DNA of 46,665 nt from Hypsibius dujardini (GCA_001579985.1 LRSR01009592.1:1-46665), one strand, 5' to 3'; shown: positions 33,520 through 44,543, numbered from the stretch's first letter. The notes: generated from the letters alone by a model not told the origin. Translations and numbers: made by a program.

Positions 33520-33896
33520 CGTAAAATGGACCTGTTTGTTTTTGGCGTGATCAGAGAGACAACAAAAAGTTTTGGCGCTACAAGTCGGCGCAGTTTATTT
33601 GCCGCAAAAAGGTTCGGAGGATAAGCTTGAGATAGCGTCAGTAAGCGAGAATATGGCTGCACCTTTTGTCTTTGTGCGTAAATAGAAGGTGCACGACTGT
33701 CTTGTGAAACACATCCGATTAGATACAACTTCTGTGCCTGTCGCACACGAGGCAAGAAATTATGCTTACTATCCTGATAAACTTAAACACGTCCTAAGCA
33801 TTCAATCATCCTATCAGCATTGGGAGCGATTCTGTTGAGGTTAGACAAACATCTGCAACGCCTTGTGCGAGGACCTCTCACCGCGGTCGCGTGCAA

Positions 33897-33904
33897 TATA
33901 AAAG
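33897..33904 (+). promoter_or_regulatory. TATA box of the leucine-rich-repeat gene
   Basis: TATAAAAG lies about 93 nt before the signal-peptide ATG at 33997, preceded by a GC-rich stretch. Placement fits a TATA promoter with a short 5' UTR. Confidence 0.55.
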
Positions 33905-33996
33905 CGTCAAGGTACAAGGCGAAGGTGTCCCATCAGAAGAGGCAAGCTGTTGCTTTTGCGAATTTGTGTCGTCACCTTTCACCGTTCTTTTGTAAG

Positions 33997-35093
33997 ATGT
34001 TGCAATTCGTGATTCTCCTCGCCTTCTTAGTGTTCACCCAGTTTGCGGCAGTCGCTTATAGCGCACCCTTGACCTGTCCTCCCGGCAGTGAGGTACTACC
34101 ATGCACCTGTACTTCTTCCGCCACTGAAAAACCCTCTCTGGCCTGCATAGGACCCACCATTTTGCAGGCAAACATCGAGCGCTTGTTTGCGCGGATTCGC
34201 GCCGTCAACGCGATTCCCCTCGACGGAGGCCCGGAAGACTCCGGCGAGTACACCCCTCCCCCTCCGACAAGAAGCTCAACTGGATCAATATCACCCGTTT
34301 CGACCTGACCAACACTGAGATGACCAGCCTGAACAACGCACCGTTGGTCGGCTGCCGCTTCGAGGTCTTCGATGCCAGCAATAATCCGCTGCTTCGAGAG
34401 ATTGTGCTGGCTGATATTAATAAACTAATTAATGGCCGCTATCGTGGTGAAATTTCCGTGGCAGCAGAAACGGTTCGGTTCGATCGCTGCGCATTGGGTG
34501 ACAGTGCCTGGAAGGCTTTCACAATGTTTCACAACAGCGTGCGGCACTTATCCCTGAAGAACAACGCATTGGCCATCGTTGAATATCGGTCCGACTACCT
34601 TAAACAGCTACACGCTTTGGAAAGACTGGACCTCGCCGACAATCGAATCTACGAGATCCGTGGCAGTCAGTTTACCGAAAATCATTACCTGCAACATCTC
34701 AACCTGTCGCGAAATCGAATCAGCTCACTAGGTCCAGCGGCATTTAAAATTTTGCATACGCCTTTTGAATTGGCGGACAAGCGCTTGACAATAGACCTGA
34801 GCCATAATAACCTTTATAATGGACAAGCAGTGGTGAGTGATCCCTACAGAGTCCACCGACCAATCGACTTGATTTTGGCGCATAACAATTACATCTCGGT
34901 GGGAACGTCCAACTTTCTCGAGCTCCTCCTAGCCGATAGAACCAATACGATTGATTTTACCGGGAACAACTGGATTTGTAGCCGGGAAATGTCTTGGCTT
35001 AAAAGCGCAGCAGTTGTGTTTGCGGACAGAGTGAAGGGACTGGACTGCATAAACGACCCCGGCAAGACAGCCTTCACCTCTTCCTTCACGTAA
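33997..35093 (+). CDS. Secreted leucine-rich-repeat protein, frameshifted
   Basis: Intronless. ATG 33997 opens a signal peptide (MLQFVILLAFLVFTQFAAVA), then an N-terminal Cys cap (CPPGSEVLPCTC, LACIG). At about 34215-34265, in a C-rich run (cacccctccccctcc), the frame changes by one base. The second frame continues NWINITRFDLTNTEMTSL and leucine-rich repeats (VRHLSLKNNAL, LERLDLADNRIYEI, LQHLNLSRNRISSL, IDLSHNNLY). It ends in a Cys cap (NNWICSREMSWLKS, LDCIND) and a stop at 35093. No membrane helix or anchor signal was seen, so a soluble secreted protein of about 365 residues is implied if the frame is whole. The single shift may be a sequencing error in the C run, a recent pseudogene mutation, or polymorphism. 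Ligand unknown; a role in recognition is only inference. Confidence 0.75.
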
Positions 35094-35705
35094 CCTCGCT
35101 GCAATGACAAAGTGGTTCCAGCACGTTTTGGAATATGATATTGCACCTTTTTTTGTCAGTTTCAGTCATCTCTTTGTTCATAATACGAGTCGTTCAGTAT
35201 ACTTGAAAGTGCATTACCCCATAACAGTTTGAGAGTCGTAGTCAAAGCTGGTTGGACCGTTTGGCTGAACGCTGCTGGATGAATGAAAAAAACGCAAATT
35301 CAGCTACGTGTTGGAAGTTGGCCAAACACACTCCAAGCACGGAATGGGAATGTCCATCCGTGCCGTTGTTTGAGTCGGATTCCGGTAAGCTTAGTTCCGT
35401 TACAAAATTGTCCGGTCAGTTTAGTCCCACACTCTTTGGTGCTTCATGAGTGCCAGGCGTTCTTGTTCCACCTAAAAGAGGTATCTCTGTTTGCTATTAC
35501 TAGACTCAATCATACACACATACACACTACATGCATACAGGAATCCCACACTCTTTGAATATTTTTTATTTTCTAATTTAAATTTACTTAGTCAGACAGA
35601 CAAAAAGGTAGACAGACGAACAGAAATACAGACAAATAGATAAATGTCCAGATGTTGTCAAGGTGCTGTTGACATTATGCTCCTAATGTCGCTGTCTATC
35701 TCTAG
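35094..35705. other. Intergenic region with relic of P450 intron 1
   Basis: No gene. Degraded ACAG units at 35590-35645, just before the P450-D exon 2 remnant, are placed like the intron 1 microsatellite of the other copies. Exon 1 itself is missing. Confidence 0.55.
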
Positions 35706-36739
35706 CTTTTCCTTTTTTGGAAACTGTTTCTGAGCAGCAAACCGGCTGTCAAGATGACGATACGGAAGGAAAAATACGATGTTATCCTCGGCCCGTTCAA
35801 CCTTACAAAACAGATGGTAGTTATCAGCGACCTCTTCAGTCTCCGAAAAATCTCCAGTGAAAATGCCTCCACTGGCAGCATCCACAACAGCTCAAGTCAC
35901 GCAAGAATTTCTTCCCTCCCTCCCAATTGGAATTGGCCTGAGCTTCAGTCAGGGTGATCTCTTTGCTGTTCGCCTTGTTTACACTCCGAAACTTGGGCAA
36001 GTGATGCGTTTACGACGATCAGGCACCTTCAATATTTGGTTTGTTCTGTTCTAAGAGCTTTCAGCGGAGCAGAATATAATTTCAGCGTGTTTCGTACGAC
36101 TAGTGAGATTGGTCAGCCGGTATAAAAAACGAAGAAAGTTTCTTACTTCAAAACCAGCTTGTGTTACTAGTAGTTACTGTCATTAATTTGCATAAATTAA
36201 ATAACGTTTAAACCTCGCTTAATGCAATTTTTGTTAAAGTAATATTATCAAACAAACTAAACTAAACTAACAAACTAATTTTAGTTAAAGTAAAAATTTG
36301 AATCGGAAAACTAAAAAAAAAACTAAAATTAGTGAACTAACTTCGAATAAAACTAGACTGAAAGTTTTAGTCACTAATTATACATAAATAAACTAAAGAT
36401 GCTTAATACGTAATTTCTAGTTGACTAAAAAATTATTATTAAATCAGTTTTTGCCATCCTCAACTAGAATGCATTGCCAAACTGAAGCTTATCATTTCCA
36501 GATAAACTATACTAAGTATCCTTAACAAAAATTGCAGGCAAATACTGGCTGGAAGAAACGATTATCGCGGAAGTAGATAGCATATGTAAATCCTCCGGAA
36601 CACCAATGGAAACCCCTTCAACCCAAAGGTCCAATTGACCGATAGCGTGTCAAACGTTATCTGCGCGTTAATGTTTGGGAAGCGTTTCGAGCTGACTGAT
36701 CCCAAATTTTCGCGGCTGACCAATCTGATCGGCCAAAAT

Positions 36740-37148
36740 CAGGGATTATTTTAGTATGTAACATTAATACAAAGTGTGTGACATTAAAAGGACTTGTGTA
36801 ACATTGAATGGCCTTAATCTTACACATTTTTGTGGATTCCCCAACCGTTTGTCTTGGAATAGTGAATTGAAATATTAGACGTTTTCATTAAGGAATGGAG
36901 ATGAGCGACAAAGTAAGCAACTGTGAAGCAACACACCGTAAACCACTGTGAACCACCAAAAGTTACTAGTATTTTTGTTCTTGCATATTAAGTAGTAAAA
37001 CAATAATGATGTTAGTTCAGCTGTTTTACACTGAATGATACATTGTACTGGTGTGCGAGCACAAGGGCAAGCGCGCGCAGCACGAGTTTAAAATAATTAA
37101 AATTTGGATACTTGTGTAACTTTAAATTTGGTCTTAATTTAATCTCTG
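36740..37148. mobile_element. hAT-like non-autonomous element inserted in P450-D exon 3
   Basis: This 409-nt insertion interrupts the P450 coding remnant. The termini are CAGGGATTATTTTAG and, reverse-complemented, CAGAGATTAAATTAAG. The flanks are GCCAAAAT (36732-36739) and GCCAAATT (37149-37156), an 8-nt duplication with one mismatch. CAGRG-type ends with an 8-nt duplication are typical of hAT elements. No transposase is present. Confidence 0.85.
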
Positions 37149-37484
37149 GCCAAATTGTCCCCATCGTACAGCTGGACTTAGTCACTACGACCACTCTGTT
37201 TCTGCTATGGTTCTCCAACATGGTTCGAAAGCAGATTTTCACAGCACGTCAAAATCTGATTGCGTTCACGGAGTTCATGAGGCAAATTATCAACGAGCAC
37301 ATTGCTTTTGCGAGTGAGCAATCTGATGCGCCGGACTATTTGTATGCGTACCAGCGAGAGAACTTGGCTGGATCGAAGATTGACGAAAAAGAGGCCTTCA
37401 ATGGACAGTGAATCTCATCATTATATATTTGCTTCTTTTCAATTCAGTAGATATCGTCTCACCCACTTTTTGTGGCATCGGCAT

Positions 37485-37595
37485 GTCTCCGTCTGTATGT
37501 CTGTCTGCTTGTTCATCTGTCCGTCCCCTTTCTATCTGTGTGTCTCTCTGTGTGTCTCTCTGTCAGTGCGTCTGTCTGTTTGTCTGCATGTCAGT
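37485..37595. repeat. Degraded CTGT microsatellite, P450-D intron 3
   Basis: CTGT and TGTCTCT units at the same intron position and polarity as in copies B, C and F. Confidence 0.85.
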
Positions 37596-38159
37596 TTTAC
37601 TTTACTTTTCATAAAATTTAACAGAGCTACAACTGATTGGCTCACTCATCGACCTCTTTGTTAGCGGCACGGAAAGGAGTTCGACGACGATCCTCTGGAC
37701 AACGGTCTTTATGATTGAAAACCCTGATTTGATGGATAAAATTCAGAAAGAGATTAACGAGAAAATTGGCCGACACAATGTTTTGACCAATGTTGACAGA
37801 TGTGACTGTAAATTGTCCATCTGCCTGCCTATCTGCCTATCTCCCTGTGTGAGTTCAGGAATTTGACTGTAGATTATTTCAGCTAGTTCGCCATACACGG
37901 AAGCTGTGATCTTGAAAGAACAGCGTTGCGGTAACCTGGTGCCACTGGGCGTGCTTCATAAAAGTCGAGAAGATATTCAGCTGGATGGCTACATAATTCC
38001 CAAGAATACCCTCATCATGTTCAATTTCTTCTCAATCCATCGGGACTTCCGATACTGAAAGAATCTGGAGAAGTTTGATCCAACTCATTTTTTAGATGAA
38101 AGCGGCAAACTGATCTGGCCTGAAGCCTGCGTTCCCTTTTCAATCGGTAGGCTATTGGA

Positions 38160-38470
38160 GTATACGAACCATGCCAATTTGCCTGTGTGCGGAAATATAC
38201 GTGTGCCTCCCGATCTGCATATTTGTCTGTTTGTCTGGTGCGACTGTATGTGTGTCTGTCCGTTTGTTTTATTGTCTGGGTCGACAGATATTAGTTCATT
38301 TGTTGCCCTTTCTCCATATTTGTTTGTCTGTCCGTTTTTTGCATTGTTTGTTCATGTAATTATCCTGTTGTCTATCTGCCTGAACGCCTGTCTATATATC
38401 TGTATTTTTCACGATAAGCTAGTTTGCGCGTGCCTGTATGAAGGCTGTCTGAATGCCTGAAGGTCTGCCT
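38160..38470. repeat. Degraded CTGT repeat, P450-D intron 5
   Basis: Scattered TGTCTGT and GCCTGTCT words through the intron between exon 5 and exon 6 of copy D. Confidence 0.7.
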
Positions 38471-38717
38471 GTCTAATCGGTTTAGCTTTTTTGTTGTTTT
38501 CACAATAGACATGGCTTGATAAATTCATTCCACGATTAGAGCAAACGTGTCTGAAATGAATGAATATCTGCAAAAAGCTTAAATTTTTTCAGGCAAGCGG
38601 GCGTGTCTGGGTGAAGCGCTAGCCAAGATGGAGCTCTTCCTCTTCATCGCCAATTTACTTTGTTGCTTCCCATTAGAACTACCTCAAGGCAAGATCTTGC
38701 CTAATCTGTTGGGTTGA

Positions 38718-39864
38718 TTTTCCATCCTCGATTCTCGATCCTCGAGAGCAAGCCTTTCTTCGAACTGACCTTCCTCGTTGATGTCCATGTAACGGTTGAT
38801 AATTATTTACGAGTTTCCCCATCTCTACCGTCTACTTTTATGTAATTCATTGGAGTCTTAACTATACCGCGTTTCAGAATAGAATACGTACTTCGTTAAA
38901 AGTTGAACTAACTGAATGGGAATGTTGAAGACTCAGTAAAATTTATCTCATAATTTATGATTTAAATTTTTTTTCCTATGATTAATTGATCAATCGCAGG
39001 CCTTGCACCTCCCTAGACAAAAGTCTTTTGGGTAGAGCGAGCGATTGAGTGGAAGAGATATAAAACTTACCTCAAAATCTCGGCTTCTGAGTACCGAGCT
39101 TAGTTACCGTCCAGCTATTTTCATCGAGAGAAAACAGAACAATCAGTCAGTTTTAAATCTCGACAACAAGTTTTTGGAATGGATGGGTGGGGCGCTTCAG
39201 GCCCACCCCCAGCCCCCAAGCAAAATTCTTCTCAAGCCCTTAAATTTCCCTTAATCATCCGACCCGTTAAGAAGGTCAATGACCTGCTCGCGGGCGGTAC
39301 TATCAAGCGCACCAATGATCAATCGTAACAGATGTGAATGGTCAGCAACATAATTTGTAAGACGTTATTGGTTAATACAGTAAAGGTCCTCATATTTTGC
39401 GTACGTCTCAGCACGTTTGAACACGTTTGCCCCATAACGAAACTGCTCCGAGACAAGCCACAGAATAGAAACGCGCTGTGACGTACGCAAAATATGAGGA
39501 CCTTTTACTGTATTAACCAATAACGTCTTGCAAAATATGTTGCTGACCGGTATGCGCTGTGTGGCAATTTAAACATGTGTGTGCGTGTATGTGTGGCACA
39601 GGGGCGGTGATTAGCTGTCCCATCCTTTGAGGCCGACAGGATTACGGTACTTTTTTGTCGACCAATAAATTGTGTGCGAACGATTTACCGAAATGATGGT
39701 ACCATTTCTTTCGAATCATAGGAAAATCCTCCACAATCAGGTTTGCCGCATAGAGTGAAACCATTCTGTCCAAACTTCTCCATAAAGTTTTGATGGGGTG
39801 AAAAGTTATGGCGAACATAGTTTGAATGGGGTTTGTCTTAAAGGTTTGCGTTTTTCATAATTAG
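38718..39864. other. Spacer between two P450 terminal exons
   Basis: About 1.1 kb with no P450 exon 1-5 remnants recognised. Its main content is the foldback element at 39340-39548, flanked by moderately AT-rich sequence. Confidence 0.55.
39340..39548. mobile_element. Foldback element with about 68-bp arms
   Basis: Left arm 39340-39407 and right arm 39480-39548 are inverted copies, for example ACAGTAAAGGTCCTCATATT and AATATGAGGACCTTTTACTG, extending outward through GGTTAAT/ATTAACC to GGTCAGCAACAT/ATGTTGCTGACC. A 72-nt unique loop lies between. Nothing codes. It sits between the two terminal P450 exons at 38593 and 39865. Confidence 0.85.
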
Positions 39865-40046
39865 GTAAGCGAGCGTGCTTGGGTAAAGCCCTAGCCAGGA
39901 TGGAGCTCTTCCTTTTCATTGCAAATTTACTTCGCTGCTTCATACTGAAACTACCTCAAGGCAAGACATTCTCCCACAACGACTACCAATCCAGTATCAT
40001 CAGCTCCCCCGATCCATTCGAACTGATTTTTGTCTCGAAATTCTGA
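39865..40046 (+). pseudogene. Orphan P450 terminal (haem-binding) exon, copy E
   Basis: Preceded by an acceptor-like ATAATTAG, this 182-nt unit has exactly the length and phase of exon 6 in copies B, C and F. It is open to its TGA: KRACLGKALARMELFLFI at the start and PDPFELIFVSKF at the end. The haem Cys is kept, but the usual GEALA is GKALA. Nearest relative is exon 6 of copy F. No exons 1-5 accompany it. It is either a gene fragment or an alternative last exon for decayed copy D upstream. Confidence 0.75.
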
Positions 40047-40501
40047 CGAGATTGCTTTTGTTGTCCTAATTAAGCCGCCCTGTTAGAGTATTAATACTTT
40101 CTTCTAGTATAATTCTCGTTTCTAGTTCTGTCTCGTTTCTGTCTCGTTTTTTCGGCTCAATCAAGCTGATTGAGCCCGGTTTCGTATGAGTGTTCATCAG
40201 GAACCTATCCAGGTTGCCGTTTCTAGTCTCCCTTGAGGATCTCTAGATTTCTTCAAGGAATGCTCGAATGATCATCACTCCTGCAGAGGATCTTGCCCAG
40301 GCTGTCGCCGTCATCCAGTGCTACTTCACGACTCTCTTCCTACATAATGAGTTGTCTCTTGCTACTATTTCTGAATTATGGTTTAGAGCTCTTTTACTTT
40401 TTTAAGTGCTCATTTGTAGCAAGTTGATGTGGCATAGACAGCTGGTCTCTCCCAGAGACAAGATAGGCACTACCCTTGAGAAAACCCTTAAATCTCGCCT
40501 T

Positions 40502-40517
40502 CCTAATCGGACATATA
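40502..40517 (+). promoter_or_regulatory. Block shared upstream of P450-F and P450-C
   Basis: Exact 16-nt match to 27566-27581, lying 65 nt before the TATA box of P450-F. Confidence 0.4.
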
Positions 40518-40566
40518 AATTTTTCGATCGGCTGTTAACCTATGTACCTGTGTGATTCGGTTCATC

Positions 40567-40574
40567 TATAAAAA
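40567..40574 (+). promoter_or_regulatory. TATA box of P450-F
   Basis: TATAAAAA, 159 nt before the start codon. The matching place in P450-C has only a degenerate version. Confidence 0.5.
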
Positions 40575-40725
40575 CTCCGCAAAACGCACTTACGACCCTC
40601 ACATTACTGAGGCGTACTCCAAATGATAACCTACACAAACCAGGTTTTGCTTGAAGAAGATTATAGTTAATCGGAGCACGACGAGCATTCGTCAACGTTT
40701 TTGCCTCTTAACAAACTTTTCCAAA

Positions 40726-40918
40726 ATGGTTCTACCGTTTGTATTGGGCGCACTGCTGGTGGTCTTTTTTACTTATCAATGGTTGCAGCTACAGCGACCA
40801 AAGAATTTCCCACCGGGACCAGCAGGTACGATGCATCAGAGCCGTAAAAGGAGAACGCCCAAATAAGACATTTTAAGTTAGCGACAAGACAGACAGACAG
40901 ACAGACAGACAGACAGGC

Positions 40919-40949
<31 letters not shown>

Positions 40950-43900
40950 TTTGATATTGCTGTGTGGTTTCGATGTTTTCGTCGTTATTTTCAGTATTTA
41001 AATCGATTTCTATATGTTTCAATAATTAATCATTATTCCGGTGGCAAAGAAATCAGACAGCAATGAGGGCAGGGGTAGCTACTCCACTTGTTTACGAGAA
41101 AAAGTCCGTTTCCAGAGAGCATCAGAGCATCACGATTACTTTCATTTACTGACATCACCTGTGAGATATAGAAAATTTCACCTGCGATAAAACTCTTGTG
41201 TAGCAAAATGAGAACGGTTTAATGAAGATCGGGATCGGGACGTCGTCACGATTTTTCCTGCGGGAAAAGACGTTAAATGTATGTCGCTCATGGTGTAGCG
41301 CCAGGATTTAACATGCCTCTCCCACATGGAGGCGGTACGGTCTTTAGCCACTGTTAATGTTCATTGGCGTGCAAATATCAACGGAGTGACAACTGATTTT
41401 TTATTCCCAAACCACTCGTATATATTTTTGCTATTACAGAAAATATCTTTTCTTTTCTGTGCTTCCACAGCTCTTCCTTTTCTTGGAAATATTCTCTCGA
41501 TGGGTGGCAAACCGGCTGTCAAGATGACGGAATGGAAAGAAAAGTACGGCGACATCTTGGGCATCTACAACGGTCGAAAGCGGGTTGTGGTCATCAGCGA
41601 CCTGCACATCCTAAGAAAAATATTCAGCGAAGACGCCGCGTCTGGTCGCGTCCATGAAAGTTTAATCCGCGAGAAGAACTCAGCCATTCCAATCGGCATG
41701 GGCTTAGTGTTCAGTCAAGACGACCTCTGGAAAACTCACCGCCGCTTTGCCTTGTCCACCCTTCGCGACCTTGGAATGGGTAAGACAACATTAACGGCAA
41801 ATAACATGTAGACAGACAATATAATCGTGCGATGTAAGTACACTATAGAAAAAAAATTGTAACAACCTAGTAATAAATAAAGTAAAAACACAACATTATG
41901 TCAAATCATGAATTTAACCATTTATAAATGTGTGTATATATGGGGAAATATATGAAAAAAGCCTGATATATAAAAAAAGCTATTTCAGTATGAAATAATT
42001 CAAATATCAAACTAAAGTAAATGTGCTTCGACAAAATTACAAACAGGCACGAACTGGATGGAAGATATAATCATCGCGGAAGTGGAGGGCATTTGTGATG
42101 TTCTCCGGAACGCCAACGAGAAACCCTTCAATCCCAAGATTCGATTGACCAACAGCGTCTCAAACATCATCTGCGCGCTCATGTTCGGGAAGACATTTAG
42201 CCTAGCTGATCCCAAGTTTTCAAGACTGACCGATCTGGTTGCGGAAAACGCCGCTATTTTCAAGCAGGATTTTGTCGCGTCGGCTGCGCCGTTCCTGTTG
42301 TGGTTCCCCAACGTAGTCCGAACGAAGATCTTCAAGGCAAGGAGGAACCTCACGGGCTGGGCTGAATTTATGACGGAGATGATCAATGAGCACCTTGTCT
42401 CGCCATGGCAGCTTTCAAAAGCACCGGACTATGTTTATGCCTACCAACAAACAAAAATTAATGGGCTAGGAAATCAAGGAAACGATACATTCAATGGTTA
42501 GACAATTTTATTATTAAGGACCTGCGCAAATTTAATTGCATCATTATCGCCTCCCGTCTTTTGTCTGCTTTGTTACTGGCTATCTGTCTGTCTGTGTGTC
42601 TGTCTGTGTTTCTGTGTGTCTCTCTGTCTGTGTGTGTATGTGTCTGTTTGTGTGTCTGTGTGTCTGTGTGTCTGTGTGTCTGCGTGTCTGCGTGTCTGTC
42701 TGTCTCTTTGTACGTCAGTAGGCCTGTGTTTCCGTTGCCTGAATATGTATCGCTCTTACCGAAAAAGTGAACGATGCAGGGATACATGTCTTTTAATTGG
42801 TGGTTAATAAGCATAATTTCACAGATCTTCAACTGGTGTGCTCGCTCGTGGATCTCTTTGTTGCCGGTACAGAAACAGTATCAACAACAATCCGTTGGAT
42901 GATGGTTTTTATGATTGAAAATCCAGACGTGATGGAGAAGGTCCAGAAGGAGATTAATGATAATGTTGGTTGGCAAAATGTCCTGACAAATTTTGACAGA
43001 GGTTGGTGTACCAGCTACTGTCCCTAGTATAGCATACACTATCTGAACATCGTAGAAAACACAGTCGTGGGTTTAAGTGGACGATTATTTCAGCTCGTTT
43101 GCCTTACACCGAAGCTATGATTTTTGAGGTCCAGCGCTGCGGTAACTCGGCGCCGCTGGGTGTGGCCCATCAGAGTCGTGAAGACATCCAATTGGAGGGT
43201 TACACGATTCCCAAAGACACCCTTATCATCTCCAATCTCTTCTCAATCCATCGGGATTCTCGGTACTGGAAGAATCCTGACAAGTTTGACCCGACTCGCT
43301 TTTTGGACGCTGATGGAAAACTGACTCGACCTGAGGGTTTCATTCCCTTTTCAATTGGTAAGGCTTTTCATGCCTGCCTACTGTAAACAGTAAGGCATCA
43401 TCCACATATTACGTAATCAAAGGAGGGTAGGTGGGTGGTCTGGACCTTCGATTACTCACCAGTAAAATAGGCCCCGCTCTCCAGTATAATTTTGATTACC
43501 TGGGTAGGTGGGTGCTCGAAAAAGGCCATTTTTTGATTACGTAATATGTGGATCATGCCTAACGGTAGAGAAGTCTTCATTTATTTTTACTTTTTTTGTC
43601 TGGCTGACTTAGGTTGCATGTATGTCTCTGCTTGCCTAAGTCTGCCTATTTGTCTGCTTGTCTGCCTATTTGTCTGCTTGTCTTTTTAAACACTTTTATC
43701 ATACCAAGATCAATTTAACTTATGCCTGTGTATATGTGTTTGTCTGAGCGGTCTGAGTCTGTCTCTGTGTCTGCGTCTCGTTCTGTCTGTGTCTGCCTAT
43801 TTGTTGTCTGCTTGTCTTTTTAGACACATTAATTTATCATGGTCAATAATATCTTATGTCTGTATATGCCTGTCTATATGTCTGAGCGGCTGTCTCTGTG

Positions 43901-44147
43901 CCTTCACGTATAACTTTGATTTTTTCAAAGCTTGAACCCAACAATTTCCTCCTTTTCATGTCCAGGCAAGAGGGCGTGTTTGGGTGAAGCTTTAGCCAGA
44001 ATGGAGCTCTTCCTTTTCATCGCAAATTTACTTCGCTGCTTCACACTGAGACTACCTCAAGGCAAGACACTCTCCCACAACGACTACCAATCCAGTATCG
44101 TCAACTCTCCTGATCCCTTCGAGTTGATTTTTGTTCCTACATTCTGA
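40726..44147 (+). CDS. Cytochrome P450, clan 2 (CYP2-like), copy F, intact
   Basis: Six exons: 40726-40825, 41471-41779, 42047-42496, 42825-43001, 43094-43357, 43966-44147; 493 residues, all introns phase 1. The ATG follows AAA and opens the anchor MVLPFVLGALLVVFFTYQWL, then FPPGPA. Motifs: WKTHRR near residue 120, VAGTETVST (Val where B and C have Thr), EVQR, FDPTRF, FSIGKRACLG. Exon 1 is one codon longer than in B and C. Exon 3 has diverged most ([23 protein letters not shown]). A TATA box and a block shared with P450-C lie upstream. Intron 5 carries a small transposon. Intact by every test available here; substrate unknown. Confidence 0.95.
40888..40950. repeat. CAGA microsatellite, P450-F intron 1
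   Basis: Near-perfect GACA run in intron 40826-41470, with the same polarity as intron 1 of the other copies. Confidence 0.94.
42580..42715. repeat. CTGT/TGTG microsatellite, P450-F intron 3
   Basis: CTGTCTGTGTGT-type units in intron 42497-42824. Confidence 0.93.
43394..43559. mobile_element. PIF/Harbinger-like MITE in P450-F intron 5
   Basis: 166-nt insertion. Left end GGCATCATCCACATATTACG and right end ATATGTGGATCATGCC are inverted copies, with about 26 bp paired and one mismatch. TAA flanks both sides (43391-43393 and 43560-43562). A 3-nt TAA duplication with GG-starting ends is the usual signature of Tourist-like PIF/Harbinger elements. No coding capacity. Confidence 0.87.
43590..43900. 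repeat. Degraded CTGT/CTGC repeat, P450-F intron 5
   Basis: TGTCTGCCTATT and TGTCTGTG words, including two imperfect copies of a roughly 130-nt block beginning TGTCTGCTTGTCTTTTTA. Lies downstream of the MITE. Confidence 0.75.
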
Positions 44148-44543
44148 GCACTTTAAGTACGCCCCGTTTTCTTCTCGGGTCTTACTGTTTCTGTTCTTAT
44201 TTGAGAGTTGTGGTAGTACTCTCAACTCATATACCTGTTGAGCTGTAGAATCTATTAGAGTGCGTCGATTAGATATAATGCAATTCAGGGCCTGTCACCG
44301 CTCAAGACGGGCATACCTTTTTTTACGGGCATTTCGGTGCAGTTGTTAATCTTTGGATGTGCATTATCAATAGTATTCCATCAGTCTAGATACAAATGAC
44401 TAAGCACTTGCGGCAACTCAGACATTACGAACGCGTGCCACAAATAAAAAGAATTACGACTCACGGGTTGCGGAGGAGTAGATGGTGAAGCACGAGCTGC
44501 CCTTCATAATCTCCTTTTTTCCTTTTGACGAACTTTGCCGGAA
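44148..44543. other. Spacer between P450-F and P450-G
   Basis: Only about 400 nt, carrying the F 3' end and the G promoter. A TATA-like GATATAATG lies near 44272. No other feature. Confidence 0.5.

Larger units (their letters stand above)
30415..33996. other. Long gene-poor interval in the P450 cluster
   Basis: About 3.6 kb between P450-C and the leucine-rich-repeat gene. It holds a hairpin (30602-30666), a small inverted-terminus element (31111-31225), one unassigned minus-strand ORF (31256-31668), a possible 1.1-kb element (32383-33519) and AT-rich sequence. No P450 exon remnants were seen. Confidence 0.6.
35706..38717 (+). pseudogene. Decayed clan-2 cytochrome P450 (copy D)
   Basis: No exon 1. 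Exon 2 remnant from 35706 is frameshifted and loses the helix-C motif. Exon 3 begins at 36538 with a one-base loss near 36590, is split by a 409-nt insertion at 36740-37148, and ends at 37403 with its donor changed from GT to GA. Exon 4 (37625-37801) has GTERSST in place of GTETTST. Exon 5 (37883-38146) keeps the exact 264-nt length, but the K-helix is KEQR instead of EVQR and RYW is cut by a TGA at 38056-38058. Exon 6 (38593-38717) keeps [18 protein letters not shown], then drifts to an early stop. Closest in sequence to copies B and F. Clearly dead. Confidence 0.92.
40047..40725. other. P450-F upstream region
   Basis: Holds the shared block at 40502-40517 and a TATA box at 40567-40574. Around 40150-40330 lies plain sequence with no ORF. 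No exon remnants seen. Confidence 0.55.

Noticed and set aside
33492-33755. Minus-strand ORF at the right end of the 1.1-kb element
   Set aside because: Checked as a possible transposase fragment; no catalytic motif or recognisable domain, short and without splice partners.
35658-35885. Minus-strand ORFs over the P450-D exon 2 remnant
   Set aside because: Antisense shadows of a P450 exon; the same antisense frames appear at 25482, 28745, 41361, 42012 and 45396.
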